Source of the DNA: Asaia bogorensis
GTDB lineage: Bacteria; Pseudomonadota; Alphaproteobacteria; Acetobacterales; Acetobacteraceae
Length of the DNA stretch: 64,000 bases
Assembly (NCBI RefSeq): GCF_900465345.1
Contig: NZ_UEGO01000004.1
Span: forward strand, 186,001-250,000
Direction: 5' to 3'
The notes under the pieces are model-generated. The model worked only from the letters and a program-made list of their open reading frames with translations, was not told where the DNA came from and searched no databases. The position numbers and the translations under genes were made by a program. This document shows, in pieces, positions 54,072-63,552 of the stretch. Positions within the stretch are counted from its first letter, which is position 1; every line of letters starts with the position of its first letter.

Positions 54072-55369
54072 GCAGAAGCCTCGAAGAGGATGACTGAAAT
54101 CCATAGCGCAGAAAGGGCGAGCGCAGGCATGGGCCGCCAGCGTGGATCGATCGGGATGGTCGCTCTCAGCGCCGAAACCAGTAACAGATATGAGGCGAGC
54201 ACGAGGAACGCGCCCAGCAGCGAGATCAGCCCATGCAGGGCGAGAGGCAGCAGACAGAGCAGCCCCGGGATCATAAACAGACCCACTACGAGACCAATAT
54301 CGCTCCTGACCCAGAAGAACCGCGGCAGAGGCAAGGCCAGACAGAATGCCAAGGCCCGCTCATGCGCTTCGGCAAGCGCAGCGAAAGGCACCAGACTACC
54401 TTGCGCGATGAGCCCCATGGCCACGATCTCAACGGGTATGGAGCGGGAATCGTAATCAAAGCCATGCAGAAGCGCCCATACAGCAACCGGCAGGACCCAG
54501 ACGATCAGCATGACACCGGGCGTCGTGTTGCCGCGCTCGATACAACACCGTATCTGGAGACGCAGGATCGGATTCAGGTGGCTCAGCCCTTTGAGGGAAA
54601 ACAATGAAACCCGACGTGCCTTATGCCCTGTGCTGTTCCAGTCCCCCAGACGCGCACTCACGAGCAGACCCGCCCCGGCAATGAGAGCTGGCAAGGCGAG
54701 CATCGACAGGGCGACGCCAGACGCCTCCATACTGCTCACCATCGCAAGTGCCGCGTCGGCCATCAGGACGAAGAGCACCAGAACTGGCGCAGCTTCGATA
54801 CGAGCGGCCTGCAGGAGGATGGTCAGCCCCGTAAAAACAAGGCCTCTCATTATATAGAGTAGAACAACCATCGGGGCCTTCAGACCGATCAGCACAAGGC
54901 CGACCGGTAGAGGCAGCAGCAGGGGAAGATCGAGCAGGGAGGCAAGCCCTGCGGCAATCGCCAGACGCTCGCTTAGTGTGATGGGCAGGCTGTCCAGATA
55001 GCCGCGCAAGGATCCGCCACGCAGGATCGGCCGCAGCCCCTCCACCCAAAGCAGGGCGCCGATCTGCGCAAAAACCAGTGCCCCGAGATGCAGGCCGATT
55101 GCCTTCGGAAAAACGCCCGGCGTGGCGAACAGGAAAACCATGAAATGCGCCGCCCGCAACAAAAGGGCGACGATTGGCAGGGCCGGGGAAAGGAAAACAA
55201 TGACAAGCAGAACGAGCCAGCGCTGCATGAGACGCGCCTTGCCCGCATGCAGCAGGTAACACAGCCTCAGGCGGAAGAAGGCAGAAAGGCTATAAGGGGC
55301 AACAGCCATGCGCGTCGGAAGAGATTTCGCCGGATGGGAAGAAGGCGGTGTCGCGTGCTCCGTCGTCAA
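54068..55369 (-). CDS. Multi-spanning membrane protein, partner of the ABC ATPase
   Basis: 433 residues with about 10-12 hydrophobic segments and few charged loops (KARRVSLFSLKG, RCCIERGN). I do not recognise a named family; the size and the coupled ATPase suggest an ABC-2-like permease. GTP- or signal-peptide motifs are absent. It follows the CorC-like gene by 45 bases on the same strand. Confidence 0.75.
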   Translation of the reverse strand: MTTEHATPPSSHPAKSLPTRMAVAPYSLSAFFRLRLCYLLHAGKARLMQRWLVLLVIVFLSPALPIVALLLRAAHFMVFLFATPGVFPKAIGLHLGALVFAQIGALLWVEGLRPILRGGSLRGYLDSLPITLSERLAIAAGLASLLDLPLLLPLPVGLVLIGLKAPMVVLLYIMRGLVFTGLTILLQAARIEAAPVLVLFVLMADAALAMVSSMEASGVALSMLALPALIAGAGLLVSARLGDWNSTGHKARRVSLFSLKGLSHLNPILRLQIRCCIERGNTTPGVMLIVWVLPVAVWALLHGFDYDSRSIPVEIVAMGLIAQGSLVPFAALAEAHERALAFCLALPLPRFFWVRSDIGLVVGLFMIPGLLCLLPLALHGLISLLGAFLVLASYLLLVSALRATIPIDPRWRPMPALALSALWISVILFEASA

Positions 55370-55414
55370 ATTCTTCCCTCACGCCATCCAGAGGCCAGAG
55401 CGCTGCACTCAGCC

Positions 55415-56707
55415 TCAGTTTTCAGCCAGAACCTGACGGCTTGCCCGCACCTTGGTCACGCGGCGCTGCTCCATTTCGACCACCTCGAACAGCCAGCCTG
55501 CAAAAACCACCTTGTCACCCTTGGCAGGAACACGACGCAGCAGGGCGAGAATGGCCCCGGCCAGCGTATGATAGCTGCCCGCAGCCGGCAGATCGGGCAG
55601 ATCCAGCACCGAGCGCACCTCATCGGCAGGCATGAAGCCATCAAGCACATATTCATCACGCTGCTGCGGATTCTCGCGCTCGGTCTTGTTCTTCTCGGCG
55701 CTTTCATCGCCCACGATCGCCTCGAAGATATCAGACGGTGTGACGATGCCCTCGAATGAGCCGTATTCATCCAGCACGAAAGCAATACCGAGACGCTCGC
55801 CGCGCATCCGCTCGATCATGTCTTGTGCCGTCAGGCTATCGGGCACAACGATGGGCTGGCGCAAAGCCGCCTCAATGGAAATCGGCAGACCCTGAAGCAG
55901 ACGATCCATCAGGTCCTTCGCCAGCACCACACCCACAGGATGATCCACATCGCCCTCGCAGACGAGAATACGTGTGTAGGTGGACTGGCGTAGCTTCACG
56001 ATCAGTGCATCGCGGCTTGCATGCCGGTCGACCCAGAACAACTCGTTACGCGGGGTCATGATGGCGCGCACAGGGCGATCAGCCAGACGAAGCAGGCGCT
56101 CGATCATGATGCGCTCTTCGGTCTCCAGCACTCCGGCCTGGGCACCTTCTGCCAGAATGGCGCGCAGTTCTTCCTCGGTAATAGCGGCGCGGGTTAGGCC
56201 ACCCACTCCGAATACGCGCAGTACGAGATTCGATGTGCCGCTCAGCAGGGCCACAATCGGGCGTGAGATCGTGAGAAGAGTCGAGAGGATGAAGGAGAGT
56301 CGTGCCGCCATCTTCTCGGGCTGCTGCAATGCAAGCTGCTTGGGCACAAGTTCGCCGAACACCAGCATGGCGAAGGTGATGGCCATCACTACAATGCCGA
56401 TCGACAACTCATTGGCGAAGGGCCGCAGCATGTCGCTGCGTCGTATCAGCAGGGCCAGATCCTCTTCGATCTGGCTGCCGCCGAAGGCCCCTTCGAGAAT
56501 CGAGACGAGCGTCATGCCGATCTGCACAGTGGGCAGAAAGGCATGGGGTTCATCAGCCAGACGCAACGCCCGCTCTGCGCCACGCACCCCACGCTTGACC
56601 AGCGCCGCAAGCCGCGGCCGCTTGGCCGAGATCAGCGCCATTTCGCCCATGGCGAAAATGCTGTTCAGGGCAATGAGAAGACAGATGACCAGAATGGGGG
56701 TGAGCAT
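55415..56707 (-). CDS. CNNM/CBS-domain protein (HlyC/CorC family)
   Basis: 430 residues. The N-terminal membrane DUF21 (CNNM) part is about 1-190 with NSIFAMGEMALISAKRPRL, then two CBS repeats (about 205-330: RAIMTPRNELFWVDRH, VVPDSLTAQDMIE), then a CorC_HlyC domain. Related proteins act in Mg2+ or Co2+ efflux or in membrane repair; there is no haemolysin evidence. It is an independent gene; hpnH lies upstream on the same strand behind a terminator. Confidence 0.9.
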   Translation of the reverse strand: MLTPILVICLLIALNSIFAMGEMALISAKRPRLAALVKRGVRGAERALRLADEPHAFLPTVQIGMTLVSILEGAFGGSQIEEDLALLIRRSDMLRPFANELSIGIVVMAITFAMLVFGELVPKQLALQQPEKMAARLSFILSTLLTISRPIVALLSGTSNLVLRVFGVGGLTRAAITEEELRAILAEGAQAGVLETEERIMIERLLRLADRPVRAIMTPRNELFWVDRHASRDALIVKLRQSTYTRILVCEGDVDHPVGVVLAKDLMDRLLQGLPISIEAALRQPIVVPDSLTAQDMIERMRGERLGIAFVLDEYGSFEGIVTPSDIFEAIVGDESAEKNKTERENPQQRDEYVLDGFMPADEVRSVLDLPDLPAAGSYHTLAGAILALLRRVPAKGDKVVFAGWLFEVVEMEQRRVTKVRASRQVLAEN

Positions 56708-56734
56708 GGGGCCCTTCGTTCAGAAAAAAGAAAA

Positions 56735-56761
56735 GGCGGACATACATAACGTATGTCCGCC
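56735..56761 (-). terminator. Intrinsic terminator after hpnH
   Basis: An 11-bp stem GGCGGACATAC / GTATGTCCGCC, and on the minus strand it is followed by TTTTCTTTTTTC. This is a classic intrinsic terminator for hpnH. Confidence 0.85.
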
Positions 56762-56851
56762 CTTTCAGGATAAGGCGCTCATGCCTGTCTTGACCAGTAT
56801 GCAGGGCATGGTTGCGCTGCCCTGTAGAGAATGGTCCGGACGCAACGCCCT

Positions 56852-58039
56852 TCAGTCAGCAGCGTCGGCAACCTCGACCGGCTTTTCCTCGGCCTTGTGG
56901 ACGCGCACACGCGGGCCACGGGCCGGCTTGCGGGATTCGAGCAGGGTGACCTGTTCGGCCACCTGAGCCTCGTACTTGTATTCCGCCGGGCGCTGATTCT
57001 CGAGCGAGATCTCGGGGACCATCGGCTTTTCGGTCTCAGGGCCGAACAGCGCAACCTTCGCGATGTGCCAGGGGCGCTTGACTGCATCCATGACGGCTGT
57101 GGATTCGTAGCCTGAATGAACCATGCAATCGGCGCATTTTTCATAAGCGCCGGTGCCGTACTGCTCCCAGGCCGTATCGTCCATCAGTTCCTTGAACGTC
57201 TTGGCATAGCCTTCACCCAGCAGGTAGCAGGGACGCTGCCAGCCGAACACGGTGCGAAGCGGCTTGCCCCAGGGCGTGCAGTGATAGTTCTCGTTGCCAG
57301 CCAGGAAGTTCAGGAAGAGCGGCGACTGCGTGAAGCGCCACTTCTTGCCCTTGCCCAGACGGAAGATGTCGCGGAAGAGCTGCTTGGTCTTCTGACGGTT
57401 CAGGAAGTGCTCCTGATCGGGTGCACGCTCATAGGCGTAGCCCGGTGCCGTCATGACGCCATCGACGCCAAGCGCCATGACCTCATCGAAGAACCGTGCC
57501 ACGCGCTCGGGCTGAGCACCGTCAAACAGCGTGCAGTTGATCGAAACGCGGAAACCGCGCTCCTTCGCCTTGCGAATGGCTGCGACCGCGCGCTCATACA
57601 CGCCTTCCTGGCAGACGGACGAGTCGTGCATCGCCTTGTCGCCATCGAGATGGATATCCCACGAGAAGAACGGGTTCGGCTCGTAATCATCGAGCTTCTT
57701 CTCGAGCAGAAGGCCGTTCGTGCAGAGATAGACGTATTTCTTGCGCGCCGTCAGACCCTTGACGATCTCGGGCATCTCCTTGTGCAGGAGAGGCTCACCG
57801 CCGGCGATGGCGATGACGGGGGCGTCGGCTTCGGCGTCGGCATCCAGACACTCCTGCAGGCTGAGGCGCTGGTTCAGGATCTGGGCCGGATAATCGATCT
57901 TGCCGCAGCCCGCGCAGGCAAGGTTACAGCGAAACAGGGGTTCGAGCATCAGAACGAGCGGATAACGCTTGCGACCCAGAAGATGCTGCTTGACCACATA
58001 GCGCCCGACACGGACGGCCTGCATCAATGGAACGGCCAT
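56852..58039 (-). CDS. hpnH: Hopanoid C5-extension radical SAM enzyme HpnH
   Basis: 395 residues. The radical-SAM cluster motif is C38-x3-C42-x2-C45 in FRCNLACAGCGKIDYP, followed by the DUF3463 C-terminal region. It adds adenosine to diploptene to give adenosylhopane, the first step in making C35 bacteriohopanepolyols. Unlike hpnM/I/J/K it lies on the minus strand, divergent from hpnM over a 542-base region. Start ATG 58039 follows a short AGGAGCATAG. Confidence 0.96.
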   Translation of the reverse strand: MAVPLMQAVRVGRYVVKQHLLGRKRYPLVLMLEPLFRCNLACAGCGKIDYPAQILNQRLSLQECLDADAEADAPVIAIAGGEPLLHKEMPEIVKGLTARKKYVYLCTNGLLLEKKLDDYEPNPFFSWDIHLDGDKAMHDSSVCQEGVYERAVAAIRKAKERGFRVSINCTLFDGAQPERVARFFDEVMALGVDGVMTAPGYAYERAPDQEHFLNRQKTKQLFRDIFRLGKGKKWRFTQSPLFLNFLAGNENYHCTPWGKPLRTVFGWQRPCYLLGEGYAKTFKELMDDTAWEQYGTGAYEKCADCMVHSGYESTAVMDAVKRPWHIAKVALFGPETEKPMVPEISLENQRPAEYKYEAQVAEQVTLLESRKPARGPRVRVHKAEEKPVEVADAAD

Positions 58040-58581
58040 GTAACTCTATGCTCCTACACCAGGTGACGGGCTCTGGCAGCGCGAAAAAGCGCCACGATCC
58101 AGTCACTCAGACGTCATACGTTGAGACCCGTTGGCGTTGAGACCCGCCGGTTCTTGTGGATCCGAGAAAAAAGACACGGGATTAATGACAGGCGTGCCAG
58201 ACCCGATACAAGACCTGAAACGAGACGAACGGGACGGTAAAACGTGGGCTATACACCGTCCCGCGGTCTCATCTCAACATCTGCGACGTTTCATTGCACG
58301 GGATGTGTCATTTTGGCGACATCATAGTGTCGTGGCTAACCAAATTTTAAGCTGAAACAGGTTGCGCAACACCAAACGATGCGCTCATTCCCTCCCGTCG
58401 TTACTGGAGAAGAGTGGCAAGATTGCACTTTTCGACATTATGTCGGACATATGCCCGTGTGGTCAGGCTTCTGATGACTTGTAATTGATATGAGCCATCC
58501 CAGTTTTCCGACTACGGATCCAGATATATGTCGATCCCGCCGAACGGGCCCGTCGCACGGGAAAGATTTTGAGGACGCAGC
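58040..58581. other. 542-base divergent region hpnH / hpnM
   Basis: A 12-bp direct repeat CGTTGAGACCCG stands at 58119-58130 and 58135-58146 (period 16). The stretch from 58330 to 58580 is lower in G+C and likely holds the hpnM promoter. No gene can be supported here: the plus frame at 58131 and the minus frame at 58463 look random. Confidence 0.5.
58119..58146. promoter_or_regulatory. Direct repeat, candidate operator for hopanoid genes
   Basis: Two identical CGTTGAGACCCG copies repeat every 16 bases about 80-105 bases upstream of the hpnH start. Spacing near 1.5 helical turns argues against a simple dimer on one face; a tandem operator or chance repeat both remain possible. Confidence 0.3.
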
Positions 58582-59280
58582 ATGACACAGCTTTCCAGCA
58601 CAATGACCAAAGCCACTTCAGGCAGCCGCCGCACAGGAACTGCGTCCCGTTACGCTGCCCTCGGTGTGCTGGCCCTACTCTCGGCACCGGTCGCCTCTGC
58701 TGCGCTGATCACGCCCGTTCTTGCCCAGACGACTGCCCCCTCATCTGCCGCGATTGCACCAATCAATGACCTGTATGCGGCCCTCGACCAGATCCAGGCG
58801 CCATCCAGCGGCACCAATGAGGCGCGCGCCCAGATCATGGCCCCCGTCATCGACAGGGTTTTCGACCTGTCGACTGTCCTGCACAACTCGATCGGCATGC
58901 GCTACACCACCCTCTCGGCCGATGAGCAGACGAAGCTTCTTGCCGCTTTTCGTCAGTTCACCATCGCGCGCTATGTGTCGAGCTTCAAAAAGGGAGGCAG
59001 CACCAAGTTCACGGTCAGCCCGACCACGCGTCCCGCACCCAGCGGCGGCAGCACCCTTGTCAACACCACCATTGGTGACGGCTCCGATACGGCCACAGCC
59101 ATCAACTACGTCATGATGCCTTCGGGCGGTGGTTATCGCATTGTCGATATCCTGCTGAATGGCCACATCAGCCAGGTTGCAGCCCAGCGTGCCGATTTCA
59201 GCTCGACTCTCGCCCGTGGCGGTGCCGATGCCCTGGTGACTCTTTTGAACCGCAAAACCGCAAAGTTCATGAACAACTGA
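58582..59280 (+). CDS. hpnM: HpnM, MlaC/Ttg2D-like periplasmic protein
   Basis: 232 residues, with a signal peptide ending about PVLAQ (residue 49). The mature protein is an MlaC-type lipid-binding fold (DLSTVLHNSIGMRYTTLS, KLLAAFRQFTIARYVSSFKKG, VDILLNGHISQVAAQRADF). In hopanoid clusters such proteins partner HpnN-like RND transport of hopanoids to the outer membrane. It heads the hpnM-I-J-K run, 54 bases before hpnI. Confidence 0.92.
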   Translation: MTQLSSTMTKATSGSRRTGTASRYAALGVLALLSAPVASAALITPVLAQTTAPSSAAIAPINDLYAALDQIQAPSSGTNEARAQIMAPVIDRVFDLSTVLHNSIGMRYTTLSADEQTKLLAAFRQFTIARYVSSFKKGGSTKFTVSPTTRPAPSGGSTLVNTTIGDGSDTATAINYVMMPSGGGYRIVDILLNGHISQVAAQRADFSSTLARGGADALVTLLNRKTAKFMNN

Positions 59281-59334
59281 GATGCGCTGCCGGTCACCCG
59301 AGATGAAAAGCCCCGTCAGGGGCAGAGGTGTCGC

Positions 59335-60540
59335 GTGACCCATGTCCTGAACTGGGCCGGTGCTCTCGGCATGCTGGGCCATGCCTCAGCCTGCCTTGCC
59401 CTGGCGGGCTGCACCCAATCCGTTATCGGCGCCGGGCTGCTATCGGCCTTTCGTCGCAACGAACGCAAGATCCTTCAGCAAACGCCCGTTGACTCAAGTG
59501 CACAGGCACCAGTGACGGTGCTCAAGCCCCTCCACGGGGATGAGCCTCTGCTTGAGGAAGCGCTACGCAGCTTTTGCGAACAGGATTACGCCTCGTACCA
59601 GATCGTCTTTGGCGTTCAGCGCCATGATGACCCTGCGATTGCCATCGTGCGTCGCCTGCAACGGGATTACCCCGAGCTTGATCTGGACCTTGTGATTGAT
59701 GGCACCACGCATGGGGCCAACCGCAAGGTTGCCAATCTGATCAACATGTATCCCTCGGCCAGACACGATATTCTGGTTGTGTCGGATTCAGACATCCACG
59801 TTCAGCGCAGTTATCTGCGCGATGTCGTTCAGACCCTTTCGGCACCGGAGATCGGGCTGGTCACCACACTCTATGCCGGTCTGGCCGCAACACGCAGCGT
59901 AGTGCGTCAATTTGCCGCCAGTCAGATCAACCACAATTTCATGCCGGGCGTCATGATGTCGCGCCTTCTGGGACGACAGGATTGCCTGGGCGCCACCATG
60001 GCCTTTACCCGGGCGACGCTTGATCGCATTGGCGGTCTGCAAGCACTGGCAGACCATGTGGCTGACGATGCCGTTCTCGGCCAGCTTGTCCGCGCTCACG
60101 GTCTGAAAATCGCGCTTGCTCCATGCCTGACATGGACGACGGTGGCCGAAGCCTCTGCACGCGACATGATCGATCATGAATTGCGCTGGGGCCGTACGGT
60201 CAAGAATGTCGAGCCCGTTGGCTATGGATTATCCGCCATACAGCTTCCCCTGTTCTGGGCAAGCGTCACGCTGGCCTGTTTCCAGGCCACGGTGTGGGCA
60301 GAAATGTTTTTTCTGGCCGTCTGGGTAATCCGCAGCGCCACGGCTTTTTTCATCGACCGGCTGGTGGGGCAATCAAGCCCGGCTGTTTATGCCCTCTTTC
60401 CCCTGCGTGAATGGCTCTCCGCTGGCATCATGGTGGGCAGCGCAAGAGGGCAGAAGGTGGAATGGCGCGGTCAGACGCTTCACATACGCCGCACTGTTCC
60501 CGTGACCCCACCCGTTCAACCGGTCGAGCCCGGCGATTAG
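59335..60540 (+). CDS. hpnI: Hopanoid glycosyltransferase HpnI
   Basis: 401 residues from GTG 59335 with GAGG 6 bases upstream. N-terminal membrane anchor, GT2 domain (VTVLKPLHGDEPLLEEALRSF, VVSDSDIHVQ), then C-terminal membrane helices around the ELRWGRTVKNVEPVG region. It is homologous to ceramide glucosyltransferases. HpnI adds N-acetylglucosamine to bacteriohopanetetrol, the first step to the cyclitol-ether headgroup. A small GCCCC-GTCA-GGGGC hairpin precedes it. Confidence 0.93.
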   Translation: MTHVLNWAGALGMLGHASACLALAGCTQSVIGAGLLSAFRRNERKILQQTPVDSSAQAPVTVLKPLHGDEPLLEEALRSFCEQDYASYQIVFGVQRHDDPAIAIVRRLQRDYPELDLDLVIDGTTHGANRKVANLINMYPSARHDILVVSDSDIHVQRSYLRDVVQTLSAPEIGLVTTLYAGLAATRSVVRQFAASQINHNFMPGVMMSRLLGRQDCLGATMAFTRATLDRIGGLQALADHVADDAVLGQLVRAHGLKIALAPCLTWTTVAEASARDMIDHELRWGRTVKNVEPVGYGLSAIQLPLFWASVTLACFQATVWAEMFFLAVWVIRSATAFFIDRLVGQSSPAVYALFPLREWLSAGIMVGSARGQKVEWRGQTLHIRRTVPVTPPVQPVEPGD

Positions 60541-60650
60541 ACTTTTTGCTGTATCGGCCCCATATGCAGGGGCATTCGTCAGGCAATTCTGATTTTTTCA
60601 CTCCCACGGGATCTTACGACCCGACCGTTATTACCGAGGAAGCCTTCATC

Positions 60651-62075
60651 ATGATGCGCACGCTGTTCCTTCAGCCCCCCTCCTTTGATGGTTTCGATGG
60701 CGGCGCCGGGTCGCGCTATCAGGCCAAGCGCGAAATCCGTTCCTTCTGGTTCCCGACCTGGCTGGCCCAGCCTGCTGCCATGGTCGAAGGCTCGCGCCTG
60801 ATCGACGCCCCCCCGGCCGGTATGGGCATGGAGCCGATCCTCAAGGACGTGATGAACCGCGACCTGGTGGTGATGCACACTTCAACCCCGTCTTTCGCTT
60901 CCGACGTCCGCGTGGCGCAGATGCTGAAAGATGCCAACCCCAAGCTGATGATCGGCATGGTCGGTGCCAAGGTTGCCGTGCAGCCGGACGAGTCGATGGC
61001 CAAGGGTAGCCCGATCGATTTCGTGGCGCGCAACGAGTTCGACTTCACGATCAAGGAAATTGCCGAGGGCCGCGACCTGAAGGATGTGGACGGCATCACC
61101 TGGCGCAACAAGGATGGCGAGATCATCGCCAATCGTGACCGCGCCATGATCGAGGACATGGACTCCCTCCCCTTCGTGACGGAAGTCTACAAGCGCGACC
61201 TGAAGATCGAGGACTACTTCATCGGGTATCTGATGCACCCGTACATCTCGATCTATACGGGCCGTGGCTGCAAATCACGCTGCACCTTCTGCCTGTGGCC
61301 GCAGACGGTGGGCGGCCATCGCTACCGCACGCGCAGCCCTGAGCACGTGGCGGCCGAAATCCGCCTTGCCAAGCAGTATTTCCCGCAGGTGAAGGAGTTC
61401 ATGTTCGATGATGACACCTTCACCGATGACCTGCCCCGTGCAGAGGCCATTGCGCGCGAAATGGGTAAGCTTGGCGTCACCTGGTCGTGCAACGCCAAGG
61501 CGAACGTGCCCTATGAAACGCTCAAGATCATGAAGGAAAACGGGCTTCGCCTGCTTCTGGTCGGTTATGAAAGCGGCAACCAGCAGATCCTTCACAACAT
61601 CAAGAAGGGTATGCGCGTTGAAGTGGCGCGCGAGTTCACCAAGAACTGCCACAAGCTGGGCATCAAGATCCACGGCACCTTTATCGTCGGCCTGCCTGGC
61701 GAGACGAAGGAGACCATTCAGGAAACCATCCAGTTTGCCCGCGAGATCAACCCGCACACGCTGCAGGTTTCGCTGGCAGCCCCCTATCCCGGCACCGCAC
61801 TGCACAAGCAGGCCACCGAGAATGGCTGGTTCAACGAAGCGGAGGCCGAGCTGATCGACGAGAATGGCGTGCAGATTGCCCCGCTGCATTACCCGCATCT
61901 GTCGCACACCGAGATCTTCAACTCGGTTGAGGAATTCTACCGCAAGTTCTACTTCCGCGCGCCGAAGATCGCCTCGATCGTCAACGAGATGGTCCGCAGC
62001 CCGCAGATGATGAAGCGTCGCCTCCGTGAAGGCGTGGAGTTCTTCCAGTTCCTCAAGGGCCGCAACGCCGCCTGA
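60651..62075 (+). CDS. hpnJ: Hopanoid radical SAM protein HpnJ
   Basis: 474 residues from ATG 60651 (ATG 60654 possible); the longer frame to 60411 overlaps hpnI. The N-terminal part looks cobalamin-binding-like, then the radical-SAM motif C207-x3-C211-x2-C214 in GRGCKSRCTFCLWPQ. The C-terminal region continues with HGTFIVGLPGETKETI. HpnJ contracts the amino-sugar into the cyclitol ether of composite hopanoids; the B12 link fits the nearby cobalamin genes but is inference. Confidence 0.94.
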   Translation: MMRTLFLQPPSFDGFDGGAGSRYQAKREIRSFWFPTWLAQPAAMVEGSRLIDAPPAGMGMEPILKDVMNRDLVVMHTSTPSFASDVRVAQMLKDANPKLMIGMVGAKVAVQPDESMAKGSPIDFVARNEFDFTIKEIAEGRDLKDVDGITWRNKDGEIIANRDRAMIEDMDSLPFVTEVYKRDLKIEDYFIGYLMHPYISIYTGRGCKSRCTFCLWPQTVGGHRYRTRSPEHVAAEIRLAKQYFPQVKEFMFDDDTFTDDLPRAEAIAREMGKLGVTWSCNAKANVPYETLKIMKENGLRLLLVGYESGNQQILHNIKKGMRVEVAREFTKNCHKLGIKIHGTFIVGLPGETKETIQETIQFAREINPHTLQVSLAAPYPGTALHKQATENGWFNEAEAELIDENGVQIAPLHYPHLSHTEIFNSVEEFYRKFYFRAPKIASIVNEMVRSPQMMKRRLREGVEFFQFLKGRNAA

Positions 62076-62098
62076 TCACTCAGGCGTCGTTTACTCCC

Positions 62099-62956
62099 AT
62101 GCGTCGTCTGATTATCTCGGCCGATGATTTCGGCCTGAGTGAAGAGGTCAACGAGGCCATCGAGATTGCCCATCGTGACGGGTTGCTCTCGACGGCCAGC
62201 CTCATGGTTTGCGGCCCGGCCAGCATGGATGCCGTGCGCCGGGCCAGGCGCCTGCCCAATCTGCGGGTCGGGCTGCATCTGGTGGTGATCGAGGGCGATA
62301 CCGCCCTGCCCGGTGCCACCATACCGGCCATCGCCACCCCTGATGACCGTTTCGGCACGAGCCAGTTCGGCCTTGGCGTCTCCTATTTCTTCCGCCCTGC
62401 CGCGCGCCGGGCGCTCTCCCGCGAGATCGAGGCGCAGTTTCGGGCTTTTCTGGCGTCAGGGCTCACCCTCGATCATGCCAATGCCCACAAGCACATGCAT
62501 CTGCATCCCACCGTGGGACGGCTTCTGATCGAGGCCGGGCAGCATTACGGCCTGCGCCATGTCCGGACACCCTGCGAGCCTCCCGCGCCACTGGCAGCGG
62601 CAGAAACACATTTCGATTCACTTGGTGCTGCGGCCCTGCGACGCTGGTGCAATGTCCTGCGCCATCAGATTGCCCGCGCCGGAATGACCACCAACGATCA
62701 TTGCTTCGGACTGGCCTGGAGCGGGCAGATGCGCGCCGGGCGCGTGGCGGGGCTGATCCCCCATCTGCCCGAGGGACTGTCGGAACTCTATTTTCATCCG
62801 GCCCTGAGCCAGAATGAACTGTTGCACCGCCTCATGCCGGATTACGACCAGAGCGGCGAGTTCGATGCGCTTGTGAGCCCGGAGCTTCGCCAGGCTGTGC
62901 ACTCAGCCAATATCAGGCTGAGTGACTGGTCGGGACAAACGCTGAACGCGGCCTGA
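62099..62956 (+). CDS. hpnK: Hopanoid deacetylase HpnK (YdjC/ChbG family)
   Basis: 285 residues. The metal-binding signature ISADDFGLSEEVNEAIE opens the protein, with HANAHKHMHLHP supplying further ligands. HpnK removes the acetyl group from GlcNAc-hopanoid before HpnJ acts. It follows hpnJ by 23 bases and ends the hpnM-I-J-K run. Confidence 0.94.
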   Translation: MRRLIISADDFGLSEEVNEAIEIAHRDGLLSTASLMVCGPASMDAVRRARRLPNLRVGLHLVVIEGDTALPGATIPAIATPDDRFGTSQFGLGVSYFFRPAARRALSREIEAQFRAFLASGLTLDHANAHKHMHLHPTVGRLLIEAGQHYGLRHVRTPCEPPAPLAAAETHFDSLGAAALRRWCNVLRHQIARAGMTTNDHCFGLAWSGQMRAGRVAGLIPHLPEGLSELYFHPALSQNELLHRLMPDYDQSGEFDALVSPELRQAVHSANIRLSDWSGQTLNAA

Positions 62957-63003
62957 GCCGGTCGCGTCTGCGCCAGAGCGGGCTGCGGTGCCCGCCTTAC
63001 CGA

Positions 63004-63046
63004 CCGCCCCTTCCGTAAAGCCGATCCAGCTCCCCGGAAAGGGCGG
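63004..63046. terminator. Hairpin between convergent hpnK and trxA
   Basis: CCGCCCCTTCCG (63004-63015) pairs with CGGAAAGGGCGG (63035-63046), one mismatch in 12. No strong T run on either side. Confidence 0.45.
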
Positions 63047-63052
63047 AACGTT

Positions 63053-63379
63053 TCAGAGGGCGGAATCCACCCAGGCCTTCAGGGCGCTCTTGGGCAGGGC
63101 GCCGGTCTTCTGGGCGACAACTTCACCATTCTTGAAGACCATGAGCGTCGGGATGCTGCGAACGCCAAAGCGCGTCGGAGCCTCGGGGTTCTCGTCGATA
63201 TTGATCTTGGCAACCGTCAGACGGCCCTTGTACTCACCACCGATCTCGTCGAGCGCAGGGGCGATCATCTTGCAGGGGCCGCACCATTCTGCCCAGAAAT
63301 CGACCAGCACGGGGCCTTCGGCCTGCAGCACGTCCTTGTCAAACCCGCTGTCGCTGACAGCAACGGTGTTCTCGCTCAT
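63053..63379 (-). CDS. trxA: Thioredoxin
   Basis: 108 residues from ATG 63379, with GGAG 6 bases upstream; ATG 63391 is four codons earlier. Active site WCGPC (32-36), [21 protein letters not shown] with cis-Pro, and FKNGEVV. It is a general dithiol reductant. It is monocistronic here. Confidence 0.96.
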   Translation of the reverse strand: MSENTVAVSDSGFDKDVLQAEGPVLVDFWAEWCGPCKMIAPALDEIGGEYKGRLTVAKINIDENPEAPTRFGVRSIPTLMVFKNGEVVAQKTGALPKSALKAWVDSAL

Positions 63380-63552
63380 CTTGTTCTCCATTACAGCTGC
63401 GAGCCATTACAGGCCCACCTGAATGGGACATATCAGCAGTTCGGCCGCAGCCTTCAAGAGCTAGTGAAGGCTCAGACGCAGCATTTGGAGAAACACAAAC
63501 CTTCGGCAGACGTTTTATCCAATAACGTCATAACGTTACTGGAGATTTCCTC

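Noticed and set aside
58131-58355. 74-aa plus-strand ORF in the hpnH/hpnM gap
   Set aside because: No RBS, no conserved feature.
58463-58687. 74-aa minus-strand ORF overlapping hpnM
   Set aside because: It is antisense to the hpnM signal-peptide coding region and has no recognisable motif.
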